A stretch of DNA of 64,000 bases from an uncultured Lachnospiraceae bacterium (GTDB lineage: Bacteria > Bacillota > Clostridia > Lachnospirales > Lachnospiraceae): positions 73,899-137,898 of the forward strand of contig USGU01000002.1 of assembly GCA_900554415.1 (NCBI GenBank). Direction: 5' to 3'. Positions within the stretch are counted from its first letter, which is position 1. Each line of letters starts with the position of its first letter. Below are positions 33,052-41,667 of this stretch, piece by piece. The notes under the pieces were generated by a model. The model ran no database searches. It saw only the letters and a list, made by a program, of their open reading frames with translations, and had not been told where the DNA came from. Both the position numbers and the translations under genes were made by a program.

Positions 33052-34434
33052 TCAGCCAAACACTTTATCCACCGCATCCTGTACAGAACTGACACCAATG
33101 ACCCGGATCTTACTTCCTTTTTTACACTCTTCCAACGAGACAAGCGGCACCACACATTCTTCGAAGCCCAGTTTTTCTGCCTCTGCCACACGTTGTTTTG
33201 CCATGCTGACCGCCCGGACCTCGCCGCTCAATCCCACCTCGCCGAAAGCGACCAGTTTCGGATTCAGTGCCTTATTCCGGAAGCTGGACAGAATCGCCAG
33301 CACGATCCCTAAGTCGATCGCCGGCTCCTGAATCTTGATGCCGCCGGTGATATTCACGTAAGCATCACAGGAGGATAACTGTACTCCCGAACGCTTCTCC
33401 AATACTGCCATCAGGAGATTTACGCGATTGAAATCCGTACCGGTGGTCTGTCTTCTGGGAATGCCGAAATTACTGTGGCACACCAGCGCCTGTAACTCGA
33501 TCAGAAGCGGTCTGGTGCCCTCCATGGTGCATGCCACCACAGAACCGCTGGCATTCTCCGGTCGACCGTTCAACATATATTCCGAAGGATTCTTGACCTC
33601 TGCCAGCCCCGTCTCCCGCATCTCGAAGACACCGATCTCATTCGTGGATCCAAAACGGTTCTTCACGCCCCGCAGAATACGGTAGGACGCATGTCTGTCC
33701 CCTTCAAAATAAAGTACCGTATCCACCATATGTTCCAACACTCTGGGACCTGCCACCGTACCTTCCTTGGTCACATGACCTACAATGAAGATCGAGATTC
33801 CCAATCCTTTCGCCAATTGCAACAAGATGCCTGTGGAATCCCGCACCTGGGATACACTTCCCGGTGCCGCCGACACATTCTCGTTATACATGGTCTGAAT
33901 GGAGTCAATGATCACGACCTCCGGTTTGCTCCTGCGGATCACTTCACCGATAATGTCCAGATTCGTCTCGCACAGTAGGAGCATATGCTCCGAAAAATTG
34001 CCCAGACGATCCGCCCGCATCTTGATCTGTACCTTGGATTCCTCTCCGGAGATATACAGTACCTGGTGTCCTGCCGCGGACAGATTATGACAGACCTGCA
34101 ATAACAGTGTGGACTTACCGATTCCGGGGTCTCCGCCTAACAGTGTCAGGGAACCCTGTACGATTCCGCCACCGAGCACCCGGTCCAGTTCTTTGATCCC
34201 GGTGAGTGTCTTGTTCTCCTCACGGATCGCGATTTCAGATAATACACAGGGTTCGGAAGCCTCTCTGCGCTCTCTTCGGCTCCCGGTGCCGGTGTTTTTC
34301 AATACCGTTTTATCTATCGTCTCTTCCACGAAAGTGTTCCACTCTCTGCAGCCGGGGCATTGTCCCAGCCATTTCGTGGATTCATAGCCACAGTTCTGAC
34401 AGAAAAAGACGGTGGCTGTCTTACCTTTTGCCAT
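33052..34434 (-). CDS. radA: DNA repair protein RadA (Sms)
   Basis: A 460-residue RadA with all parts: C4 zinc finger (C12, C15, C26, C29), RecA-like ATPase with Walker A GGDPGIGKST, the RadA-specific KNRFG motif, and a C-terminal Lon-protease-like domain. RadA helps branch migration in recombination and repair of stalled forks. In many Firmicutes radA lies downstream of clpC, as it does here with one small gene between. Confidence 0.95.
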   Translation of the reverse strand: MAKGKTATVFFCQNCGYESTKWLGQCPGCREWNTFVEETIDKTVLKNTGTGSRRERREASEPCVLSEIAIREENKTLTGIKELDRVLGGGIVQGSLTLLGGDPGIGKSTLLLQVCHNLSAAGHQVLYISGEESKVQIKMRADRLGNFSEHMLLLCETNLDIIGEVIRRSKPEVVIIDSIQTMYNENVSAAPGSVSQVRDSTGILLQLAKGLGISIFIVGHVTKEGTVAGPRVLEHMVDTVLYFEGDRHASYRILRGVKNRFGSTNEIGVFEMRETGLAEVKNPSEYMLNGRPENASGSVVACTMEGTRPLLIELQALVCHSNFGIPRRQTTGTDFNRVNLLMAVLEKRSGVQLSSCDAYVNITGGIKIQEPAIDLGIVLAILSSFRNKALNPKLVAFGEVGLSGEVRAVSMAKQRVAEAEKLGFEECVVPLVSLEECKKGSKIRVIGVSSVQDAVDKVFG

Positions 34435-34519
34435 GCTCTCTCCTCAATCGTTATAAAAAAGAGCCCGGACACGAAGTACTACAATATCCTCCGTGTCTGG
34501 ACTCCTTTGCAGTGCGCCT

Positions 34520-34933
34520 TTACGCCTCTACGATCTTCACAGGTACTTCCCCTGCTGCTTCCAGTTCTACACTCAGGCTCAGCTTTCCGCCAAGTCCGGT
34601 CTTCATGGTTCCTACGTTCTTACCGTCAATAAATACTTCGTACTCGGTGTCGTCCTTTAATCCTACTGTGATCTGGGAATCTTCATCACCTTCTACGATG
34701 AATTCTACACTGTTATCGGACTCTTTGAACTCCAGCACACTGGTTCCGGGAACAGATTCATATAAAAACATACCGTTCTTCTCCAGCTTTGTCATCTCAT
34801 TGTAGGTCTTAACCTTCAGCAGATCTCCTGCATGCTCATAATCTTCTACCTTTGCCTTCTTGGCCAGCTTATGATTACCAAAGCTGATAGATCCGTCTGC
34901 TTCACTGCGAAGTATTTCTTCCACTACTGCCAT
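34520..34933 (-). CDS. Small conserved protein of unknown function
   Basis: A 137-residue soluble protein with no signal peptide, rich in acidic residues and short beta-like strands (ISFGNHKLAKKAKVEDYEHAGDLLKVKTYNEMTKLEKNGMFLY). Proteins of this type in Clostridia are often named endosialidase in databases, but I see no catalytic motif to support that. It lies between clpC and radA on the same strand, preceded by a palindromic repeat. Confidence 0.6.
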   Translation of the reverse strand: MAVVEEILRSEADGSISFGNHKLAKKAKVEDYEHAGDLLKVKTYNEMTKLEKNGMFLYESVPGTSVLEFKESDNSVEFIVEGDEDSQITVGLKDDTEYEVFIDGKNVGTMKTGLGGKLSLSVELEAAGEVPVKIVEA

Positions 34934-35003
34934 CTGTCTGTCCTCCTGAAAGTAACTGCATCCGCAACACTTCTATATCCTTCATCCTTTGCGAATGGGG
35001 TTT

Positions 35004-35217
35004 GAATAGTTACAGTATAATATATCTCACCCTGTTTTTCTACAAAAAATTTTTAAATTTTGTAACTATTCAGAGTCATTTAAATATCATTGAATATTCG
35101 TCGAATGCTTGCATTCGTAAGAATATTTCATGATATTTATAAGACGAGGTAACCTCAATGAGCAAAAGAAAAGCTCTGCAAGAGCGATTTTGCGAATTGA
35201 GTGACTGAATAGTTACA
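35004..35217. repeat. Palindromic repeat element between clpC and the downstream gene
   Basis: Ends TGTAACTATTCAG (35061-35073) and CTGAATAGTTACA (35205-35217) are perfect inverted repeats; an extra copy GAATAGTTACA is at 35004-35014. Inside is a long imperfect hairpin: AAATATCAT (35082-35090) with ATGATATTT (35130-35138), and CGAATGC (35102-35108) with GCATTCG (35111-35117). It looks like a MITE-like or structured intergenic repeat. A 16-codon frame (MSKRKALQERFCELSD) begins at 35158 inside it. Confidence 0.65.
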
Positions 35218-35222
35218 AATGC

Positions 35223-37667
35223 TTAATTCTTAACCGTAAATACGACTTTACCATTCTTAAATCCTGCAGAAACCTTATCTCCCGGCACCACCTTTTTCAG
35301 CAGGATTTCCTCTGCCAGAGCATCCTCTACCACTGACTGGATCGCACGCTTTAACGGTCTCGCTCCCATCTTATTGTCAGCATATTTTTTCACCAGATGC
35401 TCCTTCAGTGCTGCAGTGATCGTCAGATGGATTCCCAACTGATTCTCACACCTTTTGTAAAGATTCGACGCCAATAAATTGACGATTTCCTTCATATTCT
35501 CGTTGTTGAGCTGATGGAACACGATAATATCGTCAATACGATTGATAAATTCGGGTTTAAAACTGCGCTTTACCTCCTCCATGACGCTCGCTTTCATCTT
35601 CTCATAATCCTTTGTCTCACTCTTCTCCGTGGCAAATCCCAGATTCTTGGGATCCACGATTCTCTGTGCTCCGGCATTGGAGGTCATAATCAATACAGTA
35701 TTTTTAAAGCTGACTTTCCGCCCCTTGGAATCCGTAATGTGACCATCATCCAAGACCTGCAGCAGAATATTGAACACATCGGGATGTGCCTTTTCGATCT
35801 CATCAAATAACACCACGGAATAAGGATTCCTGCGCACCTTCTCGCTCAGCTGACCACCCTCTTCAAATCCCACATATCCGGGCGGTGAACCGATCATTTT
35901 GGAGACCGAATGTCCTTCCATATACTCCGACATATCTACGCGGATCATGGCATCTTCTGAGCCAAACATCGCCTCAGCCAACGCTTTGGACAGTTCCGTC
36001 TTGCCCACACCTGTAGGTCCCAGGAACAGGAACGAACCAATCGGACGATTGGGGTCCTTCAGTCCCACACGGCCTCTGCGCATTGCTTTGGCTACGGCAG
36101 TGACTGCTTCTTCCTGACCGATGACACGTTTGTGCAGTGTCTTCTCCAACTTCAACAGTCTCTCACTTTCTTTTTCCGCAAGCTTCTGCACCGGGATCTT
36201 GGTCCACCGGGCTACCACCTCGGCGATCTCATTTTCACCGATGCTTAAGGTATTTTCCTCTTCGTGTTTTGCTCTCTTCTTCAACAGACGCTCCTTTTTC
36301 TTCATCAAAGCATCCTGCTGCATTTTGATCTCTGCCATCTGCGCAAAAGCTTCCATCCGGATCGCTCTTTCCATCTCCTGATCCATCTCCAGGATCTTAT
36401 CAGAGATTTCCCGGATCTTATCCGGCACATCCAGAGCATGCAGTCTGACACTGGCCGCTGCCTCGTCCATAAGGTCAATGGCTTTGTCCGGAAGATTTCT
36501 GTCGTTGATATAGCGGCTGGACAATCTCACCGCTGCCTCCACCGCTTCCGGTGTAATGGTCACATGGTGATGTGCTTCGTACTTCCCCTTGATACCCTCC
36601 AGGATGCGGACAGCCTCTTCCTCTGTGGGTTCTTCCACCGTAACCGGCTGGAATCTCCGCTCCAGTGCGGCATCCTTCTCAATATACTTGCGATACTCCG
36701 CGATCGTGGTCGCACCGATCAGCTGGATCTCTCCCCTGGCCAGGGAAGGCTTCATAATATTGGATGCATCAATGGCACCCTCCGCGCCTCCGGCACCGAT
36801 GATCGTATGCAGTTCATCCAAAAACAGGATGATATTTCCATCATCCGTGACTTCTTTTATTACCTTTTTGATCCGTTCCTCGAATTCGCCACGATACTTA
36901 CTGCCAGCTACCATCCCCGACAGATCAAGCGTCAACAATCTCTTGTTCTGCACCGTAAAAGGTACATCTCCCGCCACGATCCGGGCTGCCAGTCCTTCCA
37001 CCACGGCGGTCTTGCCAACACCGGGTTCCCCGACCAGGCAGGGATTATTCTTCGTCCGTCGGCTCAGGATCTGGATCACTCTGCGGATTTCTTCATCTCT
37101 TCCGACTACCGGATCCAGCTTTCCTTCCCTGGCCAGCGCCGTCAGATCCCGGCTGTACTGCTCCAGCGTAGACTGTTTTGCCTTACGCTCTCCTCTTTTT
37201 CCCAGGTCTTCCTTGTACAGATTGCCGTCCTGTCCGATAGCGATCAAGGTATCCACATAAATTTTCTGTACATTGGCTCCCAATGTGTTCAACAGGCGTA
37301 CCGCTACATTTTCCCCCTCTTTGATCAGGGCCAGCAGCAAATGCTCCGTTCCGGTCTGCTTCTGTCCGAAACGTGCGGCCTGATGGTGTGCTTCCTCCAG
37401 GATTCTCGAGGCTCTGGGAGAATATCCCTCTCTGTCCTTCACTGCGACACCGTTCTCAAACGCGATCAAATCCCGGATCATGTCCATGACCTGCCCGGTC
37501 TCCACACCGTTATCTGCCAATACCTTAGCCGCCACACCGGTGGTTTCCTTTAATAATCCTACCAGAATGTGTTCCGTTCCGATGTAACCCTGCTTCAGGC
37601 TCCTTGCACATCTGGCAGCCTGCGCCAGCGCATTCTGCGCCTTATCCGTAAACTGTGACTGCATCAA
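35223..37667 (-). CDS. clpC: ClpC AAA+ unfoldase
   Basis: An 814-residue Clp/Hsp100 ATPase of the ClpC type. It has the N-domain with two Clp_N repeats (FTDKAQNALAQAARCARSL, GYIGTEHILVGLL), AAA module 1 (Walker A GEPGVGKT), the middle coiled coil with a UVR-like stretch, and AAA module 2 (GPTGVGKT, SNAGAQ). It feeds unfolded proteins to ClpP. It overlaps the upstream GntR gene by 4 bp (ATGA). The usual CtsR-McsA-McsB genes are absent; the GntR regulator takes their place. Confidence 0.95.
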   Translation of the reverse strand: MMQSQFTDKAQNALAQAARCARSLKQGYIGTEHILVGLLKETTGVAAKVLADNGVETGQVMDMIRDLIAFENGVAVKDREGYSPRASRILEEAHHQAARFGQKQTGTEHLLLALIKEGENVAVRLLNTLGANVQKIYVDTLIAIGQDGNLYKEDLGKRGERKAKQSTLEQYSRDLTALAREGKLDPVVGRDEEIRRVIQILSRRTKNNPCLVGEPGVGKTAVVEGLAARIVAGDVPFTVQNKRLLTLDLSGMVAGSKYRGEFEERIKKVIKEVTDDGNIILFLDELHTIIGAGGAEGAIDASNIMKPSLARGEIQLIGATTIAEYRKYIEKDAALERRFQPVTVEEPTEEEAVRILEGIKGKYEAHHHVTITPEAVEAAVRLSSRYINDRNLPDKAIDLMDEAAASVRLHALDVPDKIREISDKILEMDQEMERAIRMEAFAQMAEIKMQQDALMKKKERLLKKRAKHEEENTLSIGENEIAEVVARWTKIPVQKLAEKESERLLKLEKTLHKRVIGQEEAVTAVAKAMRRGRVGLKDPNRPIGSFLFLGPTGVGKTELSKALAEAMFGSEDAMIRVDMSEYMEGHSVSKMIGSPPGYVGFEEGGQLSEKVRRNPYSVVLFDEIEKAHPDVFNILLQVLDDGHITDSKGRKVSFKNTVLIMTSNAGAQRIVDPKNLGFATEKSETKDYEKMKASVMEEVKRSFKPEFINRIDDIIVFHQLNNENMKEIVNLLASNLYKRCENQLGIHLTITAALKEHLVKKYADNKMGARPLKRAIQSVVEDALAEEILLKKVVPGDKVSAGFKNGKVVFTVKN

Positions 37668-38044
37668 TTCAGTCCTCCATACTCTTCATATATTTCATCA
37701 ATCAGCTCATGAACTTCCTGCCTGGAAATATTCTTGCAGCTGCTCTTAGCCAGTATTACCTGCAATTCCTTCCGCAATTCATCTACCGCACGCATGCGAT
37801 CCACATCGAGTGCAATTATCGCGCCTTTTCGCCGGTCTACCTTAACATAACCTTCCTGCTTCAGAACCGTATATGCCTTATTTACTGTATGCATATTGAT
37901 CCCGATCGTATCCGCCAGCTGGCGCACGCTGGGCAGAGAATCTCCTTCATGAAATTGTGACGTGGCAATTCCCATGATGATCTGATTGCGTAATTGCATA
38001 TAGAGTGCTTCATCACTGTTGAAATCTATCTCTATTATCATCAA
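37664..38044 (-). CDS. GntR-family (YtrA-type) regulator of clpC
   Basis: A 126-residue GntR protein: winged HTH (about residues 12-78; ALYMQLRNQIIMGIATSQFHEGDSLPSVRQLADTIGINMHTVNKAYTVLKQEGYV) plus a short C-terminal helical tail, the YtrA layout. Its stop overlaps the clpC start, so the two are made together. A near-perfect sigma-A promoter with a 7-7-7 inverted repeat over the -10 element lies upstream, which suggests autoregulation and control of clpC. Confidence 0.88.
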   Translation of the reverse strand: MMIIEIDFNSDEALYMQLRNQIIMGIATSQFHEGDSLPSVRQLADTIGINMHTVNKAYTVLKQEGYVKVDRRKGAIIALDVDRMRAVDELRKELQVILAKSSCKNISRQEVHELIDEIYEEYGGLN

Positions 38045-38070
38045 ACTCGCTCCCTTCCCATGTCACTGAT

Positions 38071-38091
38071 TGTTATATTCCTATTATAACA
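38071..38091. promoter_or_regulatory. Probable GntR operator
   Basis: Perfect inverted repeat TGTTATA-7-TATAACA centred on the -10 element of the gntR-clpC promoter. This is typical of an autoregulatory GntR/YtrA site. Confidence 0.65.
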
Positions 38092-38110
38092 GTGAACGCA
38101 GTACTGTCAA
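38083..38110 (-). promoter_or_regulatory. Consensus sigma-A promoter of the gntR-clpC operon
   Basis: TTGACA (38105-38110), a 16-base spacer and TATAAT (38083-38088), both perfect consensus hexamers, about 40 bp upstream of the start codon. Confidence 0.85.
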
Positions 38111-38145
38111 CTGTAACCGGGGAAAGTTTATCGTTTTTTAATCAA

Positions 38146-38177
38146 AAACGGCATCTCACTTGTGCAAGATGCCGTTT
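38146..38177 (-). terminator. Terminator after the SH3b gene
   Basis: AAACGGCATCT pairs perfectly with AGATGCCGTTT; the minus strand continues in TTTT. It isolates the SH3b gene from the gntR promoter. Confidence 0.8.
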
Positions 38178-38182
38178 GCATT

Positions 38183-39712
38183 TTATTGATCTTCGTCTCC
38201 GTCCCAATTCAGGAATTCAAATTCAAATTCATCATCATCTGACATGAAGTTTTTGGACTTCCAGCCGGGATTCTGATTGCCTTCACTCTGCGGTACAGGC
38301 TTTGTGGGTCTTGCCACCGGTCTGCCGGCCTGCTGCACGGGTCTTTCGCTCTGCGGTGCCGTGGGTCTGCCTCCCTGAGGTGCAGGTCTTCCCTGTCCGG
38401 GTGTCACCGGTCTGCCTCCCTGGGGTGCAGGTCTTCTCTCCTGCGGTGCCGCAGGTCTTACGGTCTGTCCAATGGGTCTCTCTCCCTGAGGTGCGGGTCT
38501 GCCATCTGGACGTGTTCCCTGGCCTGTCGGTCTGGATGCCGGTCTTCTCTCGGCTCCCACTTCATGCATTACTTTCTGGCTGCCTTGCGGCCTGCCGCCC
38601 TGCGGTCTGCCTCCCTGAGGTGCGGGTCTTCCGTTTTGGGGTCTGCCTCCCTGGGGTCTGTCCACTCTTCTTCTGCGGGCCGTTTCCTCTTCCACGCCGG
38701 AGAAATAGGATGCGTCATTCATATCTTTGATTTTGAAGATCAACAGTGTCACCGCTGCTACCGCCGCTACAAGCAGAATCACCAAAATAATAATGACTGC
38801 TTTCTGGCTGCTGATCTTTTTCTGATTGGTCTCATACTGTGCATTGATCTCTGTGATCTGGTTCAGGGAATTGAACAGATCATCAATCTTATATTGCTTC
38901 TGTCCTGCCATATCTAACAGATACCATGCATCTCCCTGCATCTGAGTATCCCAGTCCTTGGATGTGGTCTGGGTATCTTCCGTGGGCTGCTCATCTGCGG
39001 GTGGTTCCTCTGTCGGCTGTTCTTCTACCGGTGCCTGCAGTTCTCCGGATAATGCAACATAATCCGAACGAATGAAGCCTGTCACCTCGACACTGTTGGA
39101 AATAAAGCTTATCTGATACCATGTCTTTCCATCGGTTCCTGTTGCCTGTCCGGTCACAGTCAGTGCCATTCCATTCTCCGCAGTAGTCACGATCTGGCTG
39201 GTGGTAGACGCATTGCTGCGCACACGAACAGACTGACCTCCGGTCACGGTCGCACTCAGGGGTTCCACTGCAGTAACCTCCACAGGAGTCTCATTCACAA
39301 CAGGCGCCGGTGTTGCTGTGGTCGTAGTCGTTGTAGTAGTTGTTGTAGTTGTTGTACCTGAAGAAGACGGCGGGGTAGATCCGTCGGTAATGTTTACCAG
39401 ATCGGAACGAATATATCCCAGCGTATTCGCATCCACATATACTTCATACCAGGTATAACCGTCTGCACCCTTGGTCTGACTCTTGATGGAGATTGTCTTA
39501 TCCTTGGACGCACTTCCGATGACTTCACTGGAAGAATCCGCAGTTTTACGGATCTTGGCACTGGATGCCGTTACCTTGGCCGCACTCTCCGCATGACTGA
39601 CGATTGCCAGATCCCCGGCAAAAAGTCCTGCTCCCAACACAAGTACCAGTGCAAGCATTCCCCAGAAAGCTTTACATTTACTTATTCTCTGTACTGTCTT
39701 TTTCATCTGCAA
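38183..39712 (-). CDS. Membrane protein with two SH3b domains and an Arg/Pro/Gly-rich tail
   Basis: A 509-residue protein. A signal-like N-terminal helix (AFWGMLALVLVLGAGLFAGDLAIVSHA) is followed by two bacterial SH3 domains (about 45-105 and 155-225) separated by a poly-Thr linker. After an acidic Pro/Glu linker comes a transmembrane helix (about 303-325). The final 170 residues repeat GRPAPQGGRP-like units and end in an acidic tail. SH3b domains usually bind cell-wall peptides, so the outer part probably senses or anchors to peptidoglycan, and the basic disordered tail is cytoplasmic. It follows purD. Confidence 0.7.
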   Translation of the reverse strand: MQMKKTVQRISKCKAFWGMLALVLVLGAGLFAGDLAIVSHAESAAKVTASSAKIRKTADSSSEVIGSASKDKTISIKSQTKGADGYTWYEVYVDANTLGYIRSDLVNITDGSTPPSSSGTTTTTTTTTTTTTATPAPVVNETPVEVTAVEPLSATVTGGQSVRVRSNASTTSQIVTTAENGMALTVTGQATGTDGKTWYQISFISNSVEVTGFIRSDYVALSGELQAPVEEQPTEEPPADEQPTEDTQTTSKDWDTQMQGDAWYLLDMAGQKQYKIDDLFNSLNQITEINAQYETNQKKISSQKAVIIILVILLVAAVAAVTLLIFKIKDMNDASYFSGVEEETARRRRVDRPQGGRPQNGRPAPQGGRPQGGRPQGSQKVMHEVGAERRPASRPTGQGTRPDGRPAPQGERPIGQTVRPAAPQERRPAPQGGRPVTPGQGRPAPQGGRPTAPQSERPVQQAGRPVARPTKPVPQSEGNQNPGWKSKNFMSDDDEFEFEFLNWDGDEDQ

Positions 39713-39736
39713 CTCCTTTTGTATCCTGACCTTGCC

Positions 39737-41017
39737 TTACGCTTCATCGATTGCTTTGCCAATGTCATGACGCATGTATTTATTCTCGAAAGAGATCCAT
39801 TCCGTTGCCGCATAGGCATTGGCACGTGCCTCCTTCAGGGTAGCTCCCTTTGCTGTCACTCCCAGGACACGACCGCCGTTTGTAACGATTCCCTTGTCCG
39901 TAAGCTTCGTTCCCGCATGGAAACAGTAATAACCGTCTTTGCCGTCAAAGTTCTCCAGTCCGTGGATCACATAGCCCTTTTCATAAGAGATGGGATAACC
40001 GTCACTTGCCAGGACCACGCACACTGCCGCATTGTCCTCAAACTGCAGATCAACCTGATCCAGGGTTCCGTCCACACAGGCTTCCATGACTTCAATGATG
40101 TCATTCTTCATTCTGGGAAGCACTACCTGCGCCTCCGGATCTCCGAATCTGGCATTGTACTCTAACACCTTGGGGCCGTTCGGAGTCAGCATCAGTCCGA
40201 AGAAAATGACTCCCTTGAAAGGTCTGCCTTCCGCTGCCATGGCATCCACGGTAGCCTGGTAGATGTATTTCTTACAGAATGCATCCACTTTCTCTGTATA
40301 GAAGGGGCTGGGAGAAAAGGTTCCCATACCACCGGTGTTCAGACCCTGATCGCCGTCCTTTGCTCTCTTATGGTCCTGCGCAGAAGTCATGATGCGGATG
40401 GTCTTGCCGTCCACAAAAGAAAGTACACTGACTTCTCTGCCTGTCATAAACTCTTCGATGACCATGCGGTTGCCGGCTGCACCGAACTTTTTATCCAGCA
40501 TGATCTCATCCACGCCTGCCAGCGCTTCTTCTAAAGTATTGCAGATCAATACGCCCTTGCCCAGTGCAAGACCGTCCGCCTTCAGCACGATGGGAAAGCT
40601 TGCCTGCTCCTTCAGGTACTTAATAGCCTCCTCCGCGTTATCAAAATTCTCATAAGCTGCGGTGGGAATGTTGTATTTCTTCATGAGATCCTTGGAAAAG
40701 GCCTTGCTACCTTCCAGGATCGCTGCATTTTTACGGGGTCCGAAAGCCCGCAGACCCTCTGCCTCCAGTGCATCCACCAGTCCGCCGACCAGGGGATCAT
40801 CCATGCCTACGATGGTCAGGTCAATGGCCTGTTCTTTCGCAAATGCCACGATCTTATCAAATTCCATGGCTCCGATGGGAACACATTCTGCGATCTGACC
40901 GATCCCGGCATTGCCCGGAGCACAATAGATCTTATCTACTTTAGGACTTTTTGCCACACAGGTTGCAATGGCGTGCTCTCTGCCGCCACCGCCTACGATC
41001 AATACTTTCATACCCAT
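39737..41017 (-). CDS. purD: Phosphoribosylamine--glycine ligase
   Basis: A 426-residue ATP-grasp ligase that joins phosphoribosylamine and glycine (step 2 of purine synthesis). The N-terminal Rossmann part starts KVLIVGGGGREHAIA. The ATP-grasp core includes FPIVLKADGLALGKGV and VIEEFMTGREVSVLSFVDG, and the C-terminal domain VLEYNARFGDPEAQVVLPR. Full length. It is the last gene of a purE-purM-purN-purD cluster. Start at 41017 follows AAGGAAGG. Confidence 0.95.
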   Translation of the reverse strand: MGMKVLIVGGGGREHAIATCVAKSPKVDKIYCAPGNAGIGQIAECVPIGAMEFDKIVAFAKEQAIDLTIVGMDDPLVGGLVDALEAEGLRAFGPRKNAAILEGSKAFSKDLMKKYNIPTAAYENFDNAEEAIKYLKEQASFPIVLKADGLALGKGVLICNTLEEALAGVDEIMLDKKFGAAGNRMVIEEFMTGREVSVLSFVDGKTIRIMTSAQDHKRAKDGDQGLNTGGMGTFSPSPFYTEKVDAFCKKYIYQATVDAMAAEGRPFKGVIFFGLMLTPNGPKVLEYNARFGDPEAQVVLPRMKNDIIEVMEACVDGTLDQVDLQFEDNAAVCVVLASDGYPISYEKGYVIHGLENFDGKDGYYCFHAGTKLTDKGIVTNGGRVLGVTAKGATLKEARANAYAATEWISFENKYMRHDIGKAIDEA

Positions 41018-41031
41018 ATCTTCTGCCTTCC

Positions 41032-41667
41032 TTAATTTTCGCTGTTTGTATGCTTTACTTTTCCGTCCACGACACAGATCCGTCCATTGGCAATGTCATC
41101 CACTGCCTTCGGAAGAAGCAGCCACTCTGCCTGTTCCATCACACGTCTCTGCAACGTCTCCGGAGTGTCGTCGTCCTCCACTGCCACTGCCTTCTGTGCA
41201 ATGATAGGACCCTCGTCCATGCCTTCATTCACAAAATGTACCGTAGCTCCTGTCACTTTCACACCGCGCTCCAGTGCCTTTTCATGCACATGTAGTCCGT
41301 AGTATCCCACGCCGCAGAAAGAAGGGATCAGAGACGGGTGGATATTGATGATCCGGTTGCTGTATTCATGCACCATTGCCTCCGGGATCTTCACCAGGAA
41401 TCCTGCCAGTACGATCAAGTCCGGAGCAAACTCCTTCACCTTTGCAAGCAGTGCCTCATTAAATACTTCTCTGCTCTCATAATCCTTCGGAGACACACAG
41501 ACCGCAGGGATTCCCGCATTGCGTGCTCTCTCTAAGCTCTTCACCGTCTTGTTATTGCTGATCACGCCCACGATCTGTGCGTTTTTAACCTTACCTGCTG
41601 CAATAGCATCAATGATGGCCTGTAAATTCGTGCCGCCACCGGATACCAGTACGACTACTCTTAACAT
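41032..41667 (-). CDS. purN: Phosphoribosylglycinamide formyltransferase
   Basis: A 211-residue folate-dependent GAR transformylase (step 3 of purine synthesis). Motifs: VSGGGTNLQAIIDAI, the formyl-folate site VLAGFLVKIP, catalytic NIHPSLIPSF (Asn, His) and VHFVNEGMDEGPII (Asp). Its start overlaps the end of purM by 7 bp, as often in this operon. Confidence 0.95.
   Translation of the reverse strand: MLRVVVLVSGGGTNLQAIIDAIAAGKVKNAQIVGVISNNKTVKSLERARNAGIPAVCVSPKDYESREVFNEALLAKVKEFAPDLIVLAGFLVKIPEAMVHEYSNRIINIHPSLIPSFCGVGYYGLHVHEKALERGVKVTGATVHFVNEGMDEGPIIAQKAVAVEDDDTPETLQRRVMEQAEWLLLPKAVDDIANGRICVVDGKVKHTNSEN

Noticed and set aside
34520..34933. Endosialidase
   Set aside because: Only a database-style name; no catalytic motif, signal peptide or glycan-binding feature is visible.
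36264..37553. Long plus-strand frame (429 codons) over clpC
   Set aside because: It is an antisense shadow of the well-supported clpC gene; Cys/His/Arg-rich composition, no ribosome binding site and no domain.
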